Shown one piece after another: positions 6,446 to 10,959 of a stretch of DNA of 10,959 nucleotides (position 1 is the first letter of the stretch; each line of letters opens with the position of its first letter). The translations under genes were made by a program, and so were the position numbers. The stretch comes from an uncultured Oscillospiraceae bacterium. GTDB taxonomy: Bacteria > Bacillota > Clostridia > Oscillospirales > Oscillospiraceae. The DNA lies in assembly GCA_910583885.1 (NCBI GenBank), contig CAJUAC010000081.1, positions 1 to 10,959 on the forward strand, given 5' to 3'. The notes beneath the pieces were generated by a model that did no database searches, had not been told where the DNA came from, and saw nothing but the letters and a program-made list of their open reading frames with translations.

Positions 6446-7207
6446 ATGGCAATTGTTTTTCAGAAGCCCCACGCCCTCACGGACGCGGTGCTCCACTACT
6501 GCCCCGGCTGCCCCCATGGCATCATCCACCGTCTGGTGGCGGAGGCCATCGACCATCTGGGCATTGAGGGCGAGGCCATCGGCGTGGCCCCGGTGGGCTG
6601 CGCGGTGATGGCCTACGATTACTTTGCCTGCGATATGATCGAGGCCGCCCACGGCCGCGCCCCCGCCACGGCCACTGGCATCAAACGCTGCCGGCCGGAC
6701 AACATCGTCTTCACCTACCAGGGCGACGGCGATCTGGCCTCCATCGGCATGGCGGAGACCGTCCACGCTGCGGCCCGGAATGAGAATATCACCGTCATCT
6801 TTGTCAACAACGCCATCTATGGCATGACTGGCGGCCAGATGGCCCCCACCTCCCTGCCGGGCCAAGTGACCCAGACCAGCCCCTATGGCCGGGATGTGAA
6901 CCACTGCGGCTGGCCGATCAGGGTCTGCGAGCTGCTGAGCACCCTGGAGGGCCCGGAGTATGTCGCCCGGGTGGCGGTCAATAACGTCAAGAATGTCAAG
7001 GCCGCCGGGAAGGCCATCCAGAAGGCGTTCCAGAACCAGATCGACAAGAAGGGCTTCTCCCTGATCGAAGTGGTCTCCGCCTGTCCCACCAACTGGGGGA
7101 TGCCCCCCCAGAAGGCCCTGGAGTGGGTGGAGAGCGACATGATCCCCTACTATCCCCTGGGGGTCTATAAGGACAGGAGCGCCGCAAAGGAGGCTGAGGC
7201 CAGATGA
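6446..7207 (+). CDS. vorA: 2-oxoacid:ferredoxin oxidoreductase beta subunit (thiamine-PP binding)
   Basis: A 253-residue catalytic subunit with the thiamine-diphosphate/Mg motif GDGD (93-96) followed by VNNAIYGMTGGQ (120-131). Four conserved cysteines suited to hold the internal [4Fe-4S] cluster are present: C19 and C22 (YCPGCPHG), C52 (APVGCA) and C213 (SACPTNWG). The pairing with the alpha subunit forms the active site where the 2-oxoacid is decarboxylated or formed. ATG at 6446 follows AAGGAGG at 6431-6437 by eight bases. The end overlaps the start of vorC by four bases (ATGA), indicating coupled translation and matched subunit amounts. Length is slightly below that of some Kor beta subunits but contains all core motifs. 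Confidence 0.93.
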   Translation: MAIVFQKPHALTDAVLHYCPGCPHGIIHRLVAEAIDHLGIEGEAIGVAPVGCAVMAYDYFACDMIEAAHGRAPATATGIKRCRPDNIVFTYQGDGDLASIGMAETVHAAARNENITVIFVNNAIYGMTGGQMAPTSLPGQVTQTSPYGRDVNHCGWPIRVCELLSTLEGPEYVARVAVNNVKNVKAAGKAIQKAFQNQIDKKGFSLIEVVSACPTNWGMPPQKALEWVESDMIPYYPLGVYKDRSAAKEAEAR

Positions 7208-7743
7208 AAACCACACAGATTTTGATTGCCGGCTTCGGCGGCCAGGGCATCCTGTTCGCCGGGAAATTCCTGGCCTACAAGGGCCTGCTGGAGGATTTGC
7301 AGGTCTCCTGGCTGCCATCCTACGGCCCGGAGATGCGCGGCGGCACCGCCAACTGCAATGTCATCCTTTCCGACGACCCGGTGGGCTCCCCGATCATCAC
7401 CGACCCGGATGTACTTATTGCCATGAACCTGCCCTCCCTCCAGAAATACGTGGACGCCGTGGTCACCGGCGGGCAGATCTACGTGGATTCCACCCTGATT
7501 TCCGAGAAGGTGTCCCGCACGGACGTCCAGACCTACTACATCCCCGCCACCCAGATGGCCAATGACGCCGGGGTGCCCACCCTGGCCAACATGGTCATGA
7601 TGGGCCATGTGCTGAAAAACAACCCTGAGCTGAGCTTTGACGGCACCGAGGCCACGGTGGCCAAGCTGGTGCCCCCCAGCAAGGCCCAGCTGGTGGAGCT
7701 GAATATGAAGGCTTTACAGGCGGGGAAAGACTACCAGCCGTGA
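7204..7743 (+). CDS. vorC: 2-oxoacid:ferredoxin oxidoreductase gamma subunit
   Basis: A 179-residue subunit of the 2-oxoacid:acceptor oxidoreductase gamma family. It has the N-terminal glycine-rich GFGGQG (10-15) and the SYGPEMRGGT motif (39-48), both diagnostic; this domain binds CoA in the assembled enzyme. It completes the alpha-beta-gamma-delta set. Its ATG lies in the ATGA overlap with vorA, with AAAGGAGG at 7186-7193 inside the vorA end. Its TGA overlaps the GTG start of the phosphorylase gene. No missing or altered motif is visible. Confidence 0.93.
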   Translation: MKTTQILIAGFGGQGILFAGKFLAYKGLLEDLQVSWLPSYGPEMRGGTANCNVILSDDPVGSPIITDPDVLIAMNLPSLQKYVDAVVTGGQIYVDSTLISEKVSRTDVQTYYIPATQMANDAGVPTLANMVMMGHVLKNNPELSFDGTEATVAKLVPPSKAQLVELNMKALQAGKDYQP

Positions 7744-8513
7744 GCATTGCCAGCGCCTTTGACGGGACAAGTGAAGCCATCTTAACCCCCGCTCATCGCG
7801 TTTCCCGGATAGCAGGGTTTCCCCAAACAGTCCTTGCCTCCCTCCAGGGCGGCATCGTCAGGGAATTGCATGAGCACTTGCAGCCAGAGGAGTTTGATTC
7901 CCTGGAGTGCGTGTACCGGGTACCGATTTACCGGTTTTCCTACAAAGGGCATGAGCTGGCCCTGTACTTATCCCCTCTGGGCGGCCCCGCTTCCGCCAGG
8001 GTGCTGGAGGAGATCATCGCCAGGGGAGCAAAGCGGGTATTGTTCTTTGGCACCTGCGGCGCGCTGGACAATGCGCAGACAGATGGGAAACTGGTCGTCC
8101 CCACTGCCGCCTACCGCGATGAGGGAACCAGCTATCACTATCTCCCAGCCGGGGACTACATAGAAGTCCCCACCAGCGGCAGGCTCTGCGACGTCTTCGA
8201 TGAGCTGCGCCTGCCCTACGTCCGGGGGCGGACCTGGACCACTGACGCCCTTTACCGGGAGACCCGCCGGAACGCGGACGCACGGCGTGCAGAGGGCTGT
8301 CTGACAGTAGAGATGGAGTGCGCCTCGGTGATGGCGGTGGGACAGTTCCGGCAGTTCCCGGTCTATCAATTCCTGTATACTGCGGACAGCCTGGACGGCG
8401 GGGCCTGGGCGTGCAGAACGCTGGGCAGCGCACATATGCCCAAATCCAATTATCAATGGCAGCTGCGGACCGCCTTGGACACGGCGATTCGCCTAGAAGG
8501 AGAAAACCTATGA
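7740..8513 (+). CDS. Nucleoside phosphorylase (PNP/UDP family)
   Basis: A 257-residue protein of the PNP_UDP_1 (NP-I) family. Visible signatures are FFGTCGALD (102-110), the phosphate/ribose region; VEMECAS (190-196), the ribose-binding Met-Glu segment; and ADSL with D216, the expected general-acid position. It should cleave a nucleoside with phosphate to base + (deoxy)ribose-1-phosphate. Uridine-, purine- and methylthioadenosine-type substrates cannot be separated by eye. The GTG start overlaps the vorC stop by four bases, and its TGA overlaps the next ATG, so it is translationally coupled on both sides. That ties its expression to vorC, although the metabolic link is not obvious. There is no signal peptide. 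Confidence 0.88.
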   Translation: MSIASAFDGTSEAILTPAHRVSRIAGFPQTVLASLQGGIVRELHEHLQPEEFDSLECVYRVPIYRFSYKGHELALYLSPLGGPASARVLEEIIARGAKRVLFFGTCGALDNAQTDGKLVVPTAAYRDEGTSYHYLPAGDYIEVPTSGRLCDVFDELRLPYVRGRTWTTDALYRETRRNADARRAEGCLTVEMECASVMAVGQFRQFPVYQFLYTADSLDGGAWACRTLGSAHMPKSNYQWQLRTALDTAIRLEGENL

Positions 8514-9289
8514 AAATTTCTTGTATCCAGATGGATATGCAGTTAGGCGCGGTGGAGGAAAATTTCGCCCACGCCGCTGCACTGGTCCGCTCCGCCGTGG
8601 ATGCGGACCAGCCGGACGCAGTGGTCCTGCCCGAGACCTGGAACACGGGCTTCTTCCCCCAGGATCTGGCCTCCTGCGCCGACCGGGACGGGGAGCGGAC
8701 CAAGGCCGTCTTCTCCGCCCTGGCAAAGGAGCTGGGTGTCAACATCGTCTGCGGCAGCGTCGCCAACCAGCGGGCGGACGGATTCTATAACACCGCCTAC
8801 GTCTTTGACCGGGCCGGTGCGGTTGTGGCGGAGTACGACAAGACCCATCTTTTCACCCCCTCCGGGGAGAATGGGCGTTTCCGTCCCGGCGCCCACACCT
8901 GCCGCTTCACTCTGGACGGGATCTCCTGCGGCCTCATCATCTGCTACGAAATCCGGTTCCCGGAGCTGGCGCGGGCGATGGCCCTTGCAGGGACGGAGCT
9001 GCTCTTCGTGGTGGCCCAGTGGCCGGAGAGCCGGATCATGCACCTGGAGACCCTGGCCCGGGCCCGGGCCATCGAAAACCAGATGTTCCTGGCCCTGTGC
9101 AACAGCGTGGGCGCGGCGGGGGAGACCCGCTGCGGCGGCCACAGCGCCATCATCGACCCCTTGGGCGAGTACCTTGCCCACGCCTGGGACGGGGAGGAGA
9201 CCATCACCGGCACGGCGGATTTCTCTGCCATCGAGGGTATCCGCTCCTCCATCAACGTCTTCCAGGACCGGAGGCCGGAGCTCTATTAG
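8510..9289 (+). CDS. Nitrilase-superfamily carbon-nitrogen hydrolase (omega-amidase-like)
   Basis: A 259-residue protein with the full Glu-Lys-Cys catalytic triad: E42 (VVLPETWNTGF), K111 (YDKTHLF) and C145 (ICYEIRFPELAR). The CYEIRFPEL context and length match the Nit2/YafV/MtnU omega-amidase branch, which hydrolyses 2-oxo-dicarboxylate monoamides such as 2-oxoglutaramate left after glutamine transamination. The exact substrate is inferred. The start chosen is ATG at 8510, within an ATGA overlap with the phosphorylase stop and with AAGGAG at 8497-8502; the upstream in-frame extension to 8318 runs through the phosphorylase gene and is rejected. As the last gene before the inverted-repeat element and ilvE, it could clean up amide by-products of an aminotransferase, or belong to a methionine-salvage-like set. 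Confidence 0.9.
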   Translation: MKISCIQMDMQLGAVEENFAHAAALVRSAVDADQPDAVVLPETWNTGFFPQDLASCADRDGERTKAVFSALAKELGVNIVCGSVANQRADGFYNTAYVFDRAGAVVAEYDKTHLFTPSGENGRFRPGAHTCRFTLDGISCGLIICYEIRFPELARAMALAGTELLFVVAQWPESRIMHLETLARARAIENQMFLALCNSVGAAGETRCGGHSAIIDPLGEYLAHAWDGEETITGTADFSAIEGIRSSINVFQDRRPELY

Positions 9290-9295
9290 GCGTCC

Positions 9296-9419
9296 ATTCT
9301 TTTCTTTGTGAACAAAGAAAAGAATCAAAAGAAAAACTTCAAACGGCTTATCTGACTGCCGGAGTGGCGTACCACGTGTATCAGTTCTTTTTGATCCTTT
9401 TTCTTTCAAGAAAAAGGAT
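9296..9419. repeat. Nested inverted-repeat element between amidase and ilvE
   Basis: Hairpin 1 has a 13-bp perfect stem (9296-9308 with 9313-9325) and loop TGAA. Hairpin 2 has an 11-bp perfect stem (9394-9404 with 9409-9419) and loop TTCA. The two are also related as an inverted pair: ATCAAAAGAAAAACT beside hairpin 1 matches, on the opposite strand, AGTTCTTTTTGAT beside hairpin 2. A small hairpin GTGG-cgta-CCAC (9364-9375) lies in the centre. The whole thus resembles a small palindromic mobile or intergenic unit. Neither hairpin is followed by a T-run on either strand, so classical termination is unlikely. Confidence 0.7.
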
Positions 9420-9449
9420 GATTACCGAAAAAGAAAGGTCGAAATTACC

Positions 9450-10520
9450 ATGGAATTTCCTGTCACCCGCACCACAACCCCCAAGGCCAAGCCTGACCAG
9501 AGCAACCTGGGCTTTGGCAAGTATTTCACCGACCACATGTTCATCATGGACTATGACGAGGGCCAGGGCTGGCACGACGGTAAGATCGTGCCCTATGGGC
9601 CCATCAGCCTGGACCCCGCCTCCTGCGTGCTCCACTACGCCCAGATGATGTTCGAGGGGATGAAGGCGTACCTGACGCCAGACGGGAAGATCAACCTTTT
9701 CCGCCCGGACATGAACGCCAAGCGGCTCAACCGCACCAACGAGCGCATGTGCATCCCCTACATGGATGAGGAGCTGTTCGTGGAGGCGGTGAAGGCCACT
9801 GTCCGGGTGGACGCGGACTGGATTCCCTCCGCCCCCGGCACAGCCCTCTATATCCGGCCCTACATCATCTCCGATGAGGTGAGCTTCTCTGTGGAGCCGG
9901 CCAAGCACTACCACTTCATCATTATCCTGTGCGCTGTGGGCGCCTACTACGACATCAACCGCGGCGGCCTTACCGGCAGCCACATCTATGTGGAGGACGA
10001 GTATATCCGCGCCGCCGTCGGCGGTACCGGCTTTGCCAAGGTGGGCGGCAACTATGCCGGCGGTATGCGGGCCACCAAGAAGGCCCTGGAGAACGGCTGC
10101 AAGGAGGTCCTGTGGCTGGATGCCCACGAGCACAAGTATGTGGAGGAGGTCGGCACCTCCAACGCCTTCTTTATGATCGGTGACGAGATCATCACCGCCC
10201 CCCTGGGCGGCTCCATCCTCCCCGGTGTCACCCGTGACAGCACCATCACCCTGCTGCGCAAGTGGGGCTACACGGTCAACGAGCGGCGGCTGTCCATGGA
10301 GGAGATCGAGTCCGCCAGCAAGGACGGCTCCCTCCGGGAGGCCTGGGCCACCGGCACCGCCTGCGTCATCTCCCCCATCGGCTACCTGCGCTACAAGGAC
10401 GCGGACATCGTCATCAACGGCGGCGGCGTGGGGCCTGTCTCCCAGCGGCTGTACGACAGCATCTACGGGATGCAGACCGGCGTTGTCGCGGACAACATGG
10501 GCTGGATTGTCCAGATCTGA
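9450..10520 (+). CDS. ilvE: Branched-chain amino acid aminotransferase
   Basis: A 356-residue fold-type IV PLP aminotransferase. The PLP-binding lysine is K197 in GTGFAKVGGNYAG. LHYAQMMFEGMKAY (near 61-74), RPYI, EVGTSNAFF and GGSILPGVTRDS are typical of the longer (mammalian BCAT-like) bacterial branched-chain aminotransferases rather than the shorter E. coli IlvE type. It interconverts Leu, Ile and Val with their 2-oxoacids using glutamate/2-oxoglutarate. This supplies or removes the substrate of the upstream Vor complex. ATG at 9450 has only a modest ribosome binding site (AAAGG, 9434-9438, 11 bases upstream). The 160-base gap with the nested inverted repeat suggests possible separate transcription, although no clear promoter was seen. 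It ends 19 bases before a strong terminator. Confidence 0.94.
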   Translation: MEFPVTRTTTPKAKPDQSNLGFGKYFTDHMFIMDYDEGQGWHDGKIVPYGPISLDPASCVLHYAQMMFEGMKAYLTPDGKINLFRPDMNAKRLNRTNERMCIPYMDEELFVEAVKATVRVDADWIPSAPGTALYIRPYIISDEVSFSVEPAKHYHFIIILCAVGAYYDINRGGLTGSHIYVEDEYIRAAVGGTGFAKVGGNYAGGMRATKKALENGCKEVLWLDAHEHKYVEEVGTSNAFFMIGDEIITAPLGGSILPGVTRDSTITLLRKWGYTVNERRLSMEEIESASKDGSLREAWATGTACVISPIGYLRYKDADIVINGGGVGPVSQRLYDSIYGMQTGVVADNMGWIVQI

Positions 10521-10539
10521 TTTACCAAAAATGTTTGAA

Positions 10540-10580
10540 GGGTACGGGAAAAGCCCAGGCTTTCCCGTACCCCTTTTTTA
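10540..10580 (+). terminator. Intrinsic terminator after ilvE
   Basis: GGGTACGGGAAAAGCC (10540-10555) pairs with GGCTTTCCCGTACCC (10558-10572), with one bulged A and a minimal loop, followed by C then TTTTTT. This is a textbook rho-independent terminator and probably ends the transcript that includes ilvE. Confidence 0.93.
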
Positions 10581-10784
10581 TAAAACACGGATGTCAATCT
10601 ATTGTTCCATGGTCTCGGTTTTCCCTGTTCGGTGATGTCCCATTTCCCCCCATACGAATGGCAAGCAGTGCCTGGGTATATACCAGATACTTGTCTGGGG
10701 GCCGCCTGCCCCTATTTTTATCGGATTTTCCAAATCCATTTCCGCAATTATTAAAAATTTATGAATTTATTTGAAGATTCCCCA
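10581..10784. other. Non-coding spacer with small hairpins
   Basis: No convincing gene is present. Two competing hairpins are seen: CCAGA (10683-10687) with TCTGG (10694-10698), and GGGGC (10698-10702) with GCCCC (10708-10712). The latter runs into TATTTTTAT and could be a weak terminator on the + strand. They share base 10698, so they exclude each other. A 10-base palindrome GGTATATACC lies at about 10675-10684. From 10715 on the DNA becomes AT-rich towards the promoter. Confidence 0.45.
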
Positions 10785-10812
10785 TTGCTTTTATGGGAAA
10801 ACCTGTTATACT
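10785..10812 (+). promoter_or_regulatory. Extended -10 promoter upstream of murA
   Basis: TTGCTT (10785-10790), a 16-bp spacer and TATACT (10807-10812), with TGT directly before the -10 box (extended -10 TGn). AT-rich DNA (10745-10780) lies upstream and could serve as an UP element. It points to the gene beginning at 10924, giving a leader of about 105 bases. Confidence 0.65.
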
Positions 10813-10818
10813 ACTTAA

Positions 10819-10923
10819 TATCTATGATTATGCCCACTGATTACCGTTTTTTTCGGTATGAAGTGTTCTGGCCTGGGTAAACTGTATCTGAAGGCCGATA
10901 TATTAACAAAGAGGTGCAATTCT
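10819..10923 (+). other. 5' leader of the murA transcript
   Basis: The predicted untranslated leader holds a 5-bp hairpin TACCG/CGGTA (10842-10858) with an all-T loop, and a GGCCT/AGGCC pair (10870-10874 with 10892-10896) around a 17-base loop. The ribosome binding site GAGGTG (10911-10916) is free of both. No riboswitch class is recognised. Confidence 0.35.
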
Positions 10924-10959
10924 TTGACCAAGTATATTGTCGAGGGCGGTCGTCCCTTG
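10924..10959 (+). CDS. murA: UDP-N-acetylglucosamine 1-carboxyvinyltransferase (5' end only)
   Basis: Only 12 codons are in the window, running off the right edge. Read from a TTG start seven bases after GAGGTG (10911-10916), they give MTKYIVEGGRPL. This closely matches the conserved MurA N-terminus (K-x-x-V-x-GG-x-x-L), which begins the first strand of the fold. MurA transfers enolpyruvate from PEP to UDP-GlcNAc, the first committed step of peptidoglycan synthesis in the cytoplasm. The call rests on this short match plus a good ribosome binding site and promoter; the catalytic cysteine lies outside the window. It is a unit separate from the ilvE/vor genes, from which the terminator at 10540 isolates it. 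Confidence 0.72.
   Translation, partial: MTKYIVEGGRPL

Noticed and set aside
5377..7743. Indolepyruvate or pyruvate:ferredoxin oxidoreductase
   Set aside because: Indolepyruvate enzymes are usually two large subunits with a C-terminal ferredoxin domain, and pyruvate enzymes in Clostridia are usually one long chain. The four small subunits and alpha-subunit motifs fit Vor/Kor.
8318..8509. Upstream in-frame extension of the amidase gene
   Set aside because: It would overlap the phosphorylase gene by almost 200 bases. The ATG at 8510 has its own ribosome binding site and starts at the conserved nitrilase-family N-terminus (KISCIQMD).
9296..9325. Intrinsic terminator after the amidase gene
   Set aside because: The stem is perfect, but it is followed by CAAAAGAAAAAC, with no T-run on the + strand, and there is none on the - strand either. 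Recorded as part of an inverted-repeat element instead.
1..10959. CRISPR array, tRNA or rRNA genes, transposase or phage genes
   Set aside because: No regularly spaced direct repeats, no cloverleaf with a CCA end, no rRNA-like stretch and no recombinase or phage motif were seen on either strand.

Overview
The window looks like chromosomal DNA of a GC-rich, anaerobic Gram-positive bacterium of the Clostridia, probably an Oscillospirales-type gut organism. The grounds are the strong AAGGAGG-type ribosome binding sites, a T-box riboswitch, a ferredoxin-dependent 2-oxoacid oxidoreductase and several GTG/TTG starts. The genus is inference; no rRNA or marker gene is complete here.

Layout. Positions 1-515 hold no credible gene, only GC-rich palindromes that look like repeat or terminator-type DNA. 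A sigma-A-like promoter (556-585) and a 16-base perfect palindrome (603-618) lead into a T-box leader (about 623-897), best read as sensing tRNA-Ile. Downstream, all on the + strand, are: an unusual XRE-HTH/cupin/AMP-forming acyl-CoA ligase fusion (932-3217); a P-loop ATPase (3293-4003); a poorly characterised, visibly more AT-rich gene (4013-4558); a GNAT acetyltransferase (4565-5071); a four-subunit branched-chain 2-oxoacid:ferredoxin oxidoreductase in the order vorD-vorB-vorA-vorC (5155-7743); a nucleoside phosphorylase (7740-8513); and a nitrilase-superfamily amidase (8510-9289). The last three junctions (vorA/vorC, vorC/phosphorylase, phosphorylase/amidase) are 4-base stop/start overlaps. 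A nested inverted-repeat element (9296-9419) then separates a branched-chain aminotransferase, ilvE (9450-10520), which ends at a strong intrinsic terminator. An AT-rich intergenic region with an extended -10 promoter leads to the first 12 codons of a probable murA with a TTG start at the right edge.

How it may work together. Acyl-CoA ligase, Vor and the aminotransferase are the three steps that turn a branched short-chain acid into an amino acid: acid to acyl-CoA, then reductive carboxylation to a 2-oxoacid, then transamination. If the T-box reads tRNA-Ile, the operon is switched on by isoleucine starvation. That fits an assimilatory route (2-methylbutyrate to isoleucine) better than Ehrlich-type catabolism, although the same enzymes could run in the oxidative direction. 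The HTH and cupin domains on the ligase suggest a second, metabolite-responsive layer of control. The T-box/assimilation link and the enzyme-regulator fusion are the most interesting features of the window.
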